A stretch of 64,000 nucleotides of DNA from Pacificispira sp965223125. Lineage in GTDB: Bacteria; Pseudomonadota; Alphaproteobacteria; UBA8366; Aestuariispiraceae. This document shows positions 45,770 through 54,605 of this stretch, one piece after another. Both the position numbers and the translations under genes were made by a program. The stretch is taken from NCBI GenBank assembly GCA_965223125.1, contig OZ244984.1, positions 2,170,001 to 2,234,000 of the forward strand, given 5' to 3'. Below the pieces are notes generated by a model. The model was not told the DNA's origin. It saw only the letters and a program-made list of their open reading frames with translations, and searched no databases. Within the stretch, counting starts at the first letter, position 1, and each line of letters starts with the position of its first letter.

Positions 45770-46102
45770 ATGATATACCATCTCGCGAGACAATCGGCCT
45801 GGATTGAGGCTCAGAGCACCGGAAGCTATCATGGCGCGGAGTCTGACCGGGCCGATGGTTTCCTGCATCTCTCCACCGCTGCGCAGATTCACGAAAGTGC
45901 GCGCAGGCATCGCGCCGGAGAGACTGATCTGATCCTGCTGGCCGTTGATGAGACACAACTTGGCCCGACTCTTGTCTGGGAGATATCACGGGGTGGCTCG
46001 CTTTTCCCGCATCTTTACAGCGATCTTCCCGTTTCCGCCGTTGTGTCGGCAACCCCACTGCCGTTGGATGCGCAGGGGGTTCATGTTTTCCCGGATTTGT
46101 GA
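45770..46102 (+). CDS. DUF952 family protein
   Basis: The 110-residue protein has the DUF952 features DGFLHLSTAAQIHESARRH, DLILLAVDETQLG and FPHLYSDLPVSAVVS. It is a small cytosolic ADP-ribosyltransferase-like fold protein in structure surveys; its role is unknown. It precedes pyrD by nine bases and is probably in its operon. Confidence 0.88.
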   Translation: MIYHLARQSAWIEAQSTGSYHGAESDRADGFLHLSTAAQIHESARRHRAGETDLILLAVDETQLGPTLVWEISRGGSLFPHLYSDLPVSAVVSATPLPLDAQGVHVFPDL

Positions 46103-46111
46103 GAACCATTC

Positions 46112-47173
46112 ATGTCCCTTGGCGATCTAGCTCTTTCCCTGATTCGCAGTCTTGACCCGGAACGCGCCCATCGTCTGACGATACGTGCCCTCGCTTTGGG
46201 CCTTGGACCGCGCTGTCGGGCAATCCCGGATTCATGCCTGTCCTCTGAGGTCTTTGGTCTTACCTTCCCGACGCCAGTTGGCCTTGCCGCCGGGTTCGAT
46301 AAGGATGCGGAGGCCGTGCAGGCCAGCCTTGCGCTTGGCTTCGGATTTGTCGAAATCGGCACGGTCACACCGCGTCCTCAGGCAGGCAATCCCAAACCGC
46401 GCCTGTTTCGGTTGAGTGCCGATAACGCTGTCATCAACCGCATGGGTTTCAACAACCGTGGCGCTGAAAGCGCGGCTGAACGGCTGCGTCAGGTCAGGCG
46501 TGCATCCCTGTCCGGTCCGATCGGCGTCAATATCGGTCGAAACAAGGACAGTACCGATGCGGTGGCGGATTATGCCGATTGCGCCCGGTTGCTGGCACCG
46601 TTTGCAGATTTCCTGACGATCAATGTTTCCTCTCCCAATACGCCAGGGCTGCGGGCGCTGCAGTCACCGGATCAGTTGCGCGATTTGGTCGCTGCGGTTC
46701 GGGATGCCGCTGCGGGAACAGGGGCCGTACCACCGATTCTGGTGAAGATCGCCCCGGATCTGGAAGATGCGGATCTGCGGGCGATTGCTGCTGTCGCGCG
46801 GGAACCTGATGTGGCCGGATTGATCATTTCAAACACGACGGTCTCCCGCCCGGAAGGACTGCGCGATTCCCAGAAGGGCCAGATCGGCGGCTTGAGTGGC
46901 CAGCCGCTGTTCGAACGCTCGACCGAAGTTCTGCGCAGGGTCTATGCCCTGAGCGAGGGGACGGTTCCCTTGATCGGAGTCGGTGGTATTGCCTCGGCGG
47001 CGGATGCCTATGCCAAGATTCGGGCCGGGGCATCGCTGGTGCAACTCTATTCCGCCCTCGTCTATCATGGGCCAGGGCTGGTTGCGCAGATAACCGAAGG
47101 CTTGCCGGAACTGCTTCGTGCCGATGGTTTTGAGCACATCACCCAGGCGATTGGGGCTGATTTCCGGGATTGA
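46112..47173 (+). CDS. pyrD: Dihydroorotate dehydrogenase (quinone), class 2
   Basis: PyrD oxidises dihydroorotate to orotate in pyrimidine synthesis, passing electrons to quinone at the inner membrane. The 353-residue class 2 enzyme has an N-terminal amphipathic extension (about 1-40), VGLAAGFDKDAEAV and GVNIGRNKDS for FMN and substrate, the catalytic-base loop NVSSPNTPGLR, and IGVGGIASAADAY near the C-terminus. Confidence 0.96.
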   Translation: MSLGDLALSLIRSLDPERAHRLTIRALALGLGPRCRAIPDSCLSSEVFGLTFPTPVGLAAGFDKDAEAVQASLALGFGFVEIGTVTPRPQAGNPKPRLFRLSADNAVINRMGFNNRGAESAAERLRQVRRASLSGPIGVNIGRNKDSTDAVADYADCARLLAPFADFLTINVSSPNTPGLRALQSPDQLRDLVAAVRDAAAGTGAVPPILVKIAPDLEDADLRAIAAVAREPDVAGLIISNTTVSRPEGLRDSQKGQIGGLSGQPLFERSTEVLRRVYALSEGTVPLIGVGGIASAADAYAKIRAGASLVQLYSALVYHGPGLVAQITEGLPELLRADGFEHITQAIGADFRD

Positions 47174-47209
47174 TGCTTTAATTACAATGCATTAAGTCTA
47201 TTTTGGCAG

Positions 47210-47224
47210 GCCCCGACACGGGGC
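47210..47224 (+). terminator. Weak hairpin after pyrD
   Basis: GCCCCG (47210-47215) pairs with CGGGGC (47219-47224) over a three-base loop, 36 bases after the pyrD stop. The following sequence is G/T-rich rather than a T-run, so termination here is uncertain. Confidence 0.35.
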
Positions 47225-47320
47225 TGTGTAAGCACGTGTTTTGTTTTCGGGTTTTTGCTATGGTTTTCGGGGCGTTTGGGCTGCCGATTTGACCGGCATC
47301 CCCCTAACTGGGATTCATGC

Positions 47321-48946
47321 ATGAGCCGAACCTGGCATATGCTGATCTTTTTTGGCTATACGGTACTGGCCTCCGCAATGGCGGTGCTGGCCCATCGTGT
47401 TGTGCCTGGTCTGGATCCGATACTTTCGGTGATGATCGGTCTTGCCCTTTTCCTGGGATGTGCGCTGCTGCAGGAAAGTTATGCGCGGCGCACCGACAAT
47501 CTGAAGGCCATGCGCCGCCTGTTGTTGCTGAAACGGGCGCTGGATAGGGATCGGGAGGAAATGTCGATTGCCCGTGACGAGATCCGCCGTCTGTTCGAAG
47601 CGGTGGAGGATGGTGGCGGGGATCGGATGCTGGCCGCGCTCAATTCCCTGACTGCCACGGCCCGTGCCGAAGGCCAGGCCGCGGCGGCACGCGCCAATCC
47701 GGTGACGCGACCGTCCCGCAATGCCGTTGAGGAGGATGCCCGCTCACTACTGGAGCGGATGGCGCAATCGGATGATAAAGAACCCCGCGCGGCGGGACGT
47801 CCGCCGACCGGGCGCAAATCCGGTCCTTCAAATCGCCCACCGGACCGTTCTGCGGCCAGCGACCGTACCATGCGGGAGGCCAGTTCCGAAGTGCGGGTAT
47901 TGCACACGCTGGTCGAACAACTCTATGCCGGGAGGGACAAGCCGCCGGGCTCATTATCGGAAGAATCAACATCGCTTGGCCGGAGCGGGTCTTCTCGGGA
48001 GCCTACTCTGGGACAGGCCCCCAATCTGCGCCCTGATGATGGGTTTGATGCGGATGAGGAGGAGGAGCGGCGTTCCGCCGGTGGTGGTTTGACGCGGGCA
48101 TTGCGGGGCGGATTGAGGGTCGTGACCGGAGCAGGTGGCCCTTCCGCCACAGCCGGACATGTCGCGCGGAATTCTGTCGGGCGTGATGATGATCCACTTC
48201 TGGAGACGATTCGCGATGCGTTGCGCGATGATCGGGTCGATCTGTATCTGCAACCGATTGTCAGCCTGCCGCAGCGCAAACGGCGCTTTTACGAATGTTT
48301 CAGCCGCATCCGCTCGGCAAATGGTGAAGTGATCGGCCCGGATCGATATATCGAAGTCGCCAAGTCGGCAGGCCTGCTGACCGCAATCGACAATATGCTG
48401 CTGTTCCGCTGTGTTCAGTTGTTGCGCAAGTTGCGGCGCAAGGATTTCACCGCAGCCTTTTTCTGCAACATCGCACCGCATACCCTCAAGGACCGGGAAT
48501 TCTTCCGTGATTTCATCCAGTATATGGAATCCCATTCGGAACTTGCCCCGAATCTGGTTCTGGAATTCGCACAGACGGATATCGGCCCCGATTTCCGCCC
48601 GCTGGGCAGTGATTTCGACAGGCTCGGCGCGCTCGGCTATCGGTTTTCCCTGGATGGCGTTCGCGATCTTGATCTTGATCTGGATATGCTGGAGGAAAAG
48701 CACTTCGCCTATATCAAGGTGGAAGCCCGCACGATCCTCGATAGATTGCAGAGAGGTGGTGCACCCGCAGCGGAATTGCGCGCCTTGAAACAAAGCCTCG
48801 ACGGGCGCGGGATCGATCTGATCGTCGACCGCATCGAGACGGAGGCGACGCTGGTCGAACTGCTGGATTTCAACATCGATTTCGGTCAGGGCTATCTGTT
48901 CGGCGAACCCCGCCTGAGCAAGGAGCCCGGAAACGCCATCGCGTGA
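47321..48946 (+). CDS. TipF-like protein with degenerate EAL domain
   Basis: The 541-residue protein has two N-terminal membrane helices (about 4-22, 28-48), a coiled coil (about 55-110), a disordered Pro/Ser-rich part (about 130-290) and a C-terminal EAL domain (about 300-530). The domain keeps EFAQTD, AYIKVEA, DRIETEA and DFGQGYLFG, but the EAL motif itself reads YECFSRIR and the metal-binding DDFGTG loop reads SLDGVRDLD, so phosphodiesterase activity is probably lost. The layout resembles TipF, a c-di-GMP receptor that organises the flagellum in Caulobacter. Start at 47321 (MSRTW) with GGGA upstream. Confidence 0.8.
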   Translation: MSRTWHMLIFFGYTVLASAMAVLAHRVVPGLDPILSVMIGLALFLGCALLQESYARRTDNLKAMRRLLLLKRALDRDREEMSIARDEIRRLFEAVEDGGGDRMLAALNSLTATARAEGQAAAARANPVTRPSRNAVEEDARSLLERMAQSDDKEPRAAGRPPTGRKSGPSNRPPDRSAASDRTMREASSEVRVLHTLVEQLYAGRDKPPGSLSEESTSLGRSGSSREPTLGQAPNLRPDDGFDADEEEERRSAGGGLTRALRGGLRVVTGAGGPSATAGHVARNSVGRDDDPLLETIRDALRDDRVDLYLQPIVSLPQRKRRFYECFSRIRSANGEVIGPDRYIEVAKSAGLLTAIDNMLLFRCVQLLRKLRRKDFTAAFFCNIAPHTLKDREFFRDFIQYMESHSELAPNLVLEFAQTDIGPDFRPLGSDFDRLGALGYRFSLDGVRDLDLDLDMLEEKHFAYIKVEARTILDRLQRGGAPAAELRALKQSLDGRGIDLIVDRIETEATLVELLDFNIDFGQGYLFGEPRLSKEPGNAIA

Positions 48947-48961
48947 CTTCTGGCAATCCGT

Positions 48962-50557
48962 CTACTTGTAGGCGGCCAATATCATGTCGGACGCCTTTTC
49001 TGCGATCATGATGGTGGGGGCGTTGGTGTTGCCGCTGATCAGGCGCGGCATGATGGAGGCATCGACAACGCGCAATCCCTGAAGACCGTAAACCCGCAAT
49101 TCCGGATCGACCACCGCCATCGGATCAGTCCCCATCCGGCAGCTGCAGGTCGGGTGATACAGCGTCGCCCCGGTGGCGCGGGCATAGTCGAGGAGGTCGG
49201 TATCGTCCATTTTCTCTGGACCGGGGGTGAGTTCCTCCACCAGATAGGGGCGCATCCCCTCGGTTCCCATCAATGCGCGGGCAAGCTTCATGCCTGCCAC
49301 ATGGATCGCACCATCCTTTGGGTCATGCAGGAAGTTCGGTTGAATCTCCGGCGCGACATGGGGGTCGGGGGAGATGGCGTGGACATAGCCCTTGCTTTCC
49401 GGACGCAACTGGCAGGGGCCGATGGTCAGGCCAGGAAACCGGTCAAAGACTCGCTTTTTCGGGTCGGCGAAGGTGGCATGGGCGATGTGGTACTGGATGT
49501 CGGGCACTTCCAGCGCCGGATCGCTTTTCGCGAAACCGACCACGATCCCTGCGGGCATGGTCAGTGCCCCCTTGCCTTGCAGGAAGAAGCGCAGCACCTC
49601 GCCCATCAGCGGCAGGCCTCTGGTCAGCCGGTTCAGGCTTTCCACCCCTTTCAGCCGCCAGCTCAGTCGGGAAACATAGTGATCCTGGAGGCTTTCCCCG
49701 ACGCCTGGTAGGTCGTGGACAACCGGAATGCCCAGCGCCTGCAACCGTGACCCTGCGCCGATGCCGGAAAGTTCCAGCAGATGCGGCGACTGAATACCGC
49801 CTGCGGACAGGATGACCTCCCGCCGGGCGCGCATGCTCAGCTGTGTACCGCGTCTGGTATAGGTGACGCCTGTAGCGCGCCCATTCTCGACCGTCACGCC
49901 GGTCGCGGTCGCATGGGTTTCGATATGCAGGTTTCGGCGGCTCTTGCGGATTGGATCGATATAGGCGCGCTTGACGCTGAACCGCCGCCCATCCTTCTGG
50001 GTGACCTGGAAATAGTGGAAACCGGACTGGTCCGCGCCATTATAATCCTGGTCCATCGGATAGCCGAGCGCACCGCCCGCCTCGATCACCCGGTCCAGAA
50101 TTTCGTAACGCTGGGTCGGCAGGGTGACATTCAGCGGCCCACCGGTACCGTGATAGGCATCGCCCCCCTGTTCGCGATGTTCGGAGCGCTTGAAATAGGG
50201 CAGGACCTCATCGAAGGACCAGCCCCGGCATCCCATCTGTGCCCATGTATCGTAGTCCTGTGCCTGACCCCGGACATAGAGCATGGCATTGATGGCGCTG
50301 GACCCGCCCAACACCTTGCCGCGCGGTACCGGGATCGGGCGGTTGCCGGTCTTCGCGTCCGGTGCGGTTTCGAACAGCCAGTTCACCGAGGGATCGACCA
50401 TGGTCTTGATATAGCCGGCCGGTATATGAATCCAGGGATTGCGATCCTCGCCCCCGGCTTCCAGCAGACAGACGGTTACGCCCGGATCGGCGCTCAACCG
50501 GTTGGCCAGTACACAGCCCGCCGATCCTGCCCCGACGACGATATAGTCGAATTCCAT
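48962..50557 (-). CDS. GMC-family oxidoreductase, choline dehydrogenase-like
   Basis: The 531-residue flavoenzyme has FAD motif VVGAGSAGCVLANRLS, the GMC signature PRGKVLGGSSAINAMLYVRG, and the C-terminal active-site region ATLYHPTCSCRMGTDPMAVVDPELRV with SGNTNAPTIMIAEKASDM. Length and sequence fit BetA-type choline or AlkJ-type alcohol dehydrogenases. It converts an alcohol to an aldehyde at the membrane side of the cytosol. Placement two genes from choline-sulfatase suggests choline as substrate, but this is not certain. The start at 50557 has GGGGGGAA upstream. Confidence 0.85.
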   Translation of the reverse strand: MEFDYIVVGAGSAGCVLANRLSADPGVTVCLLEAGGEDRNPWIHIPAGYIKTMVDPSVNWLFETAPDAKTGNRPIPVPRGKVLGGSSAINAMLYVRGQAQDYDTWAQMGCRGWSFDEVLPYFKRSEHREQGGDAYHGTGGPLNVTLPTQRYEILDRVIEAGGALGYPMDQDYNGADQSGFHYFQVTQKDGRRFSVKRAYIDPIRKSRRNLHIETHATATGVTVENGRATGVTYTRRGTQLSMRARREVILSAGGIQSPHLLELSGIGAGSRLQALGIPVVHDLPGVGESLQDHYVSRLSWRLKGVESLNRLTRGLPLMGEVLRFFLQGKGALTMPAGIVVGFAKSDPALEVPDIQYHIAHATFADPKKRVFDRFPGLTIGPCQLRPESKGYVHAISPDPHVAPEIQPNFLHDPKDGAIHVAGMKLARALMGTEGMRPYLVEELTPGPEKMDDTDLLDYARATGATLYHPTCSCRMGTDPMAVVDPELRVYGLQGLRVVDASIMPRLISGNTNAPTIMIAEKASDMILAAYK

Positions 50558-50686
50558 GCTTCCCCCCAACCGGTTCCCTTAAGGATTTGCAGGCGGTCTT
50601 GCGGTGCCCGTTCAATTAGGCGAAGACTCCCGAATTGCGGCGTCCTGTCAATCCGCATGCGTGACGACAAGAAGGAGAAACCACCG

Positions 50687-51703
50687 ATGAAAGCGATCCG
50701 CCTGGAAGACGATTGGGGGCTGGAAAATCTGTACAGCATCACCCTACCGGACCCGGAGCCAGGACCGGAGGAGGTCGTGATCCGTATCGAAGCGGTGTCT
50801 ATCAATCCGCGCGATGCAATCGTGATGCAGGGCGGATATGGTCGGAAGGGTGGGCAGCCGGGTTTCGTGCCGCTATGCGACGGGGCGGGCCATATCGTTG
50901 CGGTTGGGGATCGGGTGACTGGCCTTGCGGTCGGCGATTTTGTCATACCCGCCTATAGCCGGACCTGGCTGCGCGGTCTTGCAGTACCGGAAAGCTATGA
51001 TGGAGCCCATGGCGGGCCGCTGGACGGGACGATGCGCGAATTGATGCCCATCCCGGCTTCGGCGGTGGTGAAGGCACCCCGGCACATGACCCCGATGCAA
51101 GCAGCGACTCTGCCCTGTGCTGCAGTGACCGCGTGGAACGCGCTGGTCGAGCAGGGTGGCGTCAAAGCGGGGGAGACTGTGCTGATTCAAGGCACCGGGG
51201 GTGTTTCGCTCTTCGCATTGCAGATCGCCAAGATGCAGGGAGCGGAGGTGATCCTGACCTCGTCCAGTGATGAAAAACTGGCCCGTGTCGCATATCTGGG
51301 GGCGGATCATGTGATCAATTATCGCAAAACCCCCGACTGGCACCGAATCACGCGAGAGATCACGAACGGTCGGGGCCTTGATCATATCGTCGATATCGGT
51401 GGGGCGGGGACGCTGAAGAACGCGCTTTCCGCGATCCGCACCAGCGGCACGATAAGTCTGATCGGCGTCTTGGGCGGGGCGGATGCCGATCTGCCGCTGG
51501 GCCGCGTCGTCACCCAGAACATCCGCCTGCAGGGAGTCACCTGCGGCAGCGTCGAGATGCTGACCCGGATGGTGGCGGCGATGCAGTTGCACGGGACCGA
51601 GCCGGTGCTGGACGAGGAGCCGTTTGATTTTGAAGACCTCGCCAATGCCCTGCGCCGCCTCGGCAGGGGTGAGCATATCGGCAAGATTGTTTGCGGGTTT
51701 TAG
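50687..51703 (+). CDS. MDR-family NAD(P)-dependent alcohol dehydrogenase / quinone oxidoreductase
   Basis: The 338-residue protein has the MDR GroES-like N-domain (NPRDAIVMQGGYG, VPLCDGAGHIVAVGDRV) and a Rossmann domain with VLIQGTGGVSLFALQIAK. No catalytic zinc cysteine/histidine pair is conserved at the usual positions, so a quinone-oxidoreductase-like, zinc-free enzyme is more likely. The substrate is unknown. GAAGGAG lies nine bases before the start. Confidence 0.85.
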   Translation: MKAIRLEDDWGLENLYSITLPDPEPGPEEVVIRIEAVSINPRDAIVMQGGYGRKGGQPGFVPLCDGAGHIVAVGDRVTGLAVGDFVIPAYSRTWLRGLAVPESYDGAHGGPLDGTMRELMPIPASAVVKAPRHMTPMQAATLPCAAVTAWNALVEQGGVKAGETVLIQGTGGVSLFALQIAKMQGAEVILTSSSDEKLARVAYLGADHVINYRKTPDWHRITREITNGRGLDHIVDIGGAGTLKNALSAIRTSGTISLIGVLGGADADLPLGRVVTQNIRLQGVTCGSVEMLTRMVAAMQLHGTEPVLDEEPFDFEDLANALRRLGRGEHIGKIVCGF

Positions 51704-51791
51704 CACGCCTTACGTGAGGAGCGCGGTGCAGTTTCTGCAGGCCGTCACAATCCCGATTGCCGGGCGTTCAGCGGCGTGATACGGGCGATGG

Positions 51792-53039
51792 ATGCTGCGC
51801 GCACTTCACGATAGCTGGACATTGTTCCTGGGTTTGCTGCTGTTGATGGCATCCAACGGCCTGCTGGTTACATTGCTGACGGTGCGTGGCGCGCAACTGG
51901 GCTTTACCGAAACGACCATCGGTATCATGCAGGCGTGCTATCCGCTTGGTGCGCTGGTCGGCTGTCGGGTGGCACCCCGGCTGATCGAGCGGGTCGGGCA
52001 TATCCGAACCTTCGGGGCATTGGCCTCGCTGTGCTCCACTGCTGCGCTGGTTCATATGCTGACCGATGATCCGGTAAGCTGGTCGGCGATGCGGTTTCTG
52101 GCCGGATTCTGTTTCATCGGTCTTTATGTCATCGCTGAGAGCTGGTTGAACGCCCAGGCGCGGAATGCCAACCGGGCGGCGATCCTGTCGATCTATTTCA
52201 TTGTTCAGACCGGGGGATCGGCGGGCGGTGTCGCCATGGTCGGCTTGCCCGATCCGTCGGGTGGGATGCTGTTTGCTGTCACTTCCATCATGGTCTCGCT
52301 CTGTCTGGTGCCGTTGCTGATCTCCCGCGTGCGGGCACCGGATTATGTCGCGCCAGATCGCCTGTCGATGCTCAGATTGGCGCGGATATCCCCGATGGCG
52401 GTCAGCGGTGCGATGCTAAACGGTGCGGCCCAGGTCGCACTCTTTGTTGCCCTGCCGCTCTATGGGCTTGCCATCGGCCTGTCGCAGGGCGCTGCCGCGT
52501 CTCTGCTGGTCGTGGCGACGCTCAGCGGCGCGCTGTTCCAGTTTCCGGTTGGCTGGATCTCCGACAGGGTGGATCGGCGATATGTCGTGATCGCGCTGTC
52601 GACGGTCGGGGCGCTGGCCTATGGCGGGCTTGCCTTCGGGCCGGGTGGAGTCTGGCTCTATGCCGGCGTTGCCGTGATCGCGGCGGTTACCTTTCCGATC
52701 TATTCGCTCTGCGTTGCCCATGCCAACGACCGGCTTTCCCCGGCGCAGATCGTTCCTGCCAGCGGTACCTTGGTCATGGCGCTGAACATTGGCAGCCTGC
52801 TTGGTGCATTTCTTGGTCCCAGTGCCTTGCGCGCCTTTGGGCCGGGGGGATTCATGCTGTGCATGGTCGGAATCGCTGTCGCGACAATAGTCGTCGCTCT
52901 CGTGAGAACGGTGCGATCCGCGCCACCGCAAGATACAGGACCGGTCGCGGCGATCTCTGCCCAGGGCGCGCAGCGGGCCGGGGTCCTGTCGCCCGCCGCG
53001 GTACCGGAAGATCCCGGTTCCAATCCACGCCAGCCCTAG
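51792..53039 (+). CDS. MFS transporter (YcaD-type)
   Basis: The 415-residue protein has 12 predicted helices, with MFS loop sequences RLIERVGHIRTFG and ISDRVDRRYVVIALS, and RFLAGFCFIGLYVIAESWLNAQA typical of the YcaD subgroup. The choline-sulfatase gene starts 11 bases after its stop, so the two are probably co-transcribed; it may import choline-O-sulfate or a related compound. The C-terminal tail (from about 385) is Pro/Gly-rich. Confidence 0.85.
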   Translation: MLRALHDSWTLFLGLLLLMASNGLLVTLLTVRGAQLGFTETTIGIMQACYPLGALVGCRVAPRLIERVGHIRTFGALASLCSTAALVHMLTDDPVSWSAMRFLAGFCFIGLYVIAESWLNAQARNANRAAILSIYFIVQTGGSAGGVAMVGLPDPSGGMLFAVTSIMVSLCLVPLLISRVRAPDYVAPDRLSMLRLARISPMAVSGAMLNGAAQVALFVALPLYGLAIGLSQGAAASLLVVATLSGALFQFPVGWISDRVDRRYVVIALSTVGALAYGGLAFGPGGVWLYAGVAVIAAVTFPIYSLCVAHANDRLSPAQIVPASGTLVMALNIGSLLGAFLGPSALRAFGPGGFMLCMVGIAVATIVVALVRTVRSAPPQDTGPVAAISAQGAQRAGVLSPAAVPEDPGSNPRQP

Positions 53040-53050
53040 AAGGAGCCCCC

Positions 53051-54598
53051 ATGTCCCCGCGCAATATCCTGATCGTCATGGCCGACCAACTGACCCCTTT
53101 CATGGTCGGATGTTACGGCAATCCGGTGGTCAAGACGCCGCATATGGACAAACTGGCGGCAGAAGGTGTGCGTTTTGATGCGGCCTATTCCAACAATCCG
53201 CTGTGCACGCCGGGACGCTATGCCTTCATGACAGGGCAATACACCTCCCGCTTCGGTGGTTGGGACAATGCCGCCTATCTGCCATCGACGGTGCCGACCT
53301 TCGCGCATTACCTGCGCCTGATGGGGTATCGCACCGGCTTGGCGGGCAAGATGCACTTCGTCGGCTCCGATCAGCTTCATGGCTTCGAGGAACGCTATAC
53401 GACCGATGTCTACCCGGCTGATTTCGGCTGGGTTCCCGACTGGCGGACACCGGAAGAGCGGATCGATCTGTGGTATCACAACATGTCCTCCGTCGTGCAG
53501 GCGGGACCGGCGGCGGTTACGAACCAGCTTGCCTATGACGACGAGGTCGGTGCGGCCTCCCTGCGGGCGATCTACGATGCGGCGCGCAGTGAGGATGACA
53601 GGCCCTTCTGTCTGGTCGCCAGCTTCATTCACCCGCACGATCCCTACGCGGCCCGTCAGCGTTATTGGGACATGTATGAAGGGGTGGATATTCCGCTCCC
53701 CACCGTACCGCGCCCGGCAGCAGCGGAGAATGACCCGCACAGCCTGCGGCTGGAAAAGGCCATTGCGCTGGATGCGGTCGATATTGGTGAGGACGACATC
53801 CGTCGCGCCCGGCGCGCCTATATGGCCAATGTCACCTATGTTGACGACTGGCTGGGACAGTTGCGGGCGGCGCTGGAGGAATGCGGACTGGCCGAGGATA
53901 CCGCGATCCTGCTGGTGGCCGATCACGGCGACATGCTGGGCGAACGGGGCTTGTGGTACAAGATGAGCTTCTTCGAATATTCCTGCCGTATCCCGATGGT
54001 GCTGCATGTGCCGGGTCGTACCCGCGCGGGGCAGGCCGTTAGCGCGCCGGTGAGCCAGGTCGACGTGGCCCCGACCCTGCTGCAGATCGCCGCCGAGGCA
54101 ACGGGTGCGGCAATTCCCGACCCGGTTGATCCGCTGGATGGCACCAGCCTGCTGGCGCTGGCCGAGGGCAGTGTCGTGCGGGATCGGACGCTGGCGGAAT
54201 TTACCGCAGAGGGGACCGGGCAGCCGATGCTGTTGCTACGGCAGGGAAGCTGGAAATATACCTGTTGTCCTGGCGATCCGGAACAGCTCTTTGATCTTGA
54301 AAGCGATCCGAACGAGTTGCGCAATCTGGCAGGCGACCCAGCCCAGGCGGCGCGGCTGGCTGAGTTCCGCAACTGGGCACAGTCGCACTGGGACCCGGTT
54401 GAGGTCCATGCGCGGGTGCTCGACAGCCAAAACCGCCGCCGCGTCTTGTCAGCAGCCTTGCGGATTGGCACCCAGACAGGATGGGATTGGCAGCCGAAGC
54501 GGGACGCGACACAGGAATACAGTCGCAGCCATATGGACCTGACCCGCCACGACATCGCCTCCCGCTGGCCCCGCCCGGTCCCGTTTGAGCCGAAATAG
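53051..54598 (+). CDS. betC: Choline-sulfatase
   Basis: BetC hydrolyses choline-O-sulfate to choline and sulfate. The 515-residue protein has the sulfatase motif Cys52-Thr-Pro-Gly-Arg56 (C-x-P-x-R), in which Cys becomes formylglycine, metal ligands in MADQL and LLVADHGDMLGERGLWYK, and GKMHFVGSDQLHGFEER and YPADFGWVPDW, strongly BetC-like. AGGAG lies before the start at 53051; it follows the MFS gene closely. With the GMC enzyme it feeds glycine betaine and then sarcosine. Confidence 0.92.
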   Translation: MSPRNILIVMADQLTPFMVGCYGNPVVKTPHMDKLAAEGVRFDAAYSNNPLCTPGRYAFMTGQYTSRFGGWDNAAYLPSTVPTFAHYLRLMGYRTGLAGKMHFVGSDQLHGFEERYTTDVYPADFGWVPDWRTPEERIDLWYHNMSSVVQAGPAAVTNQLAYDDEVGAASLRAIYDAARSEDDRPFCLVASFIHPHDPYAARQRYWDMYEGVDIPLPTVPRPAAAENDPHSLRLEKAIALDAVDIGEDDIRRARRAYMANVTYVDDWLGQLRAALEECGLAEDTAILLVADHGDMLGERGLWYKMSFFEYSCRIPMVLHVPGRTRAGQAVSAPVSQVDVAPTLLQIAAEATGAAIPDPVDPLDGTSLLALAEGSVVRDRTLAEFTAEGTGQPMLLLRQGSWKYTCCPGDPEQLFDLESDPNELRNLAGDPAQAARLAEFRNWAQSHWDPVEVHARVLDSQNRRRVLSAALRIGTQTGWDWQPKRDATQEYSRSHMDLTRHDIASRWPRPVPFEPK

Positions 54599-54605
54599 AG
54601 ATATC

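Noticed and set aside
49781..50686. Long plus-strand frame before the MDR oxidoreductase start
   Set aside because: It is the antisense of the GMC gene and lacks protein features; the true start is at 50687 with a good ribosome binding site.
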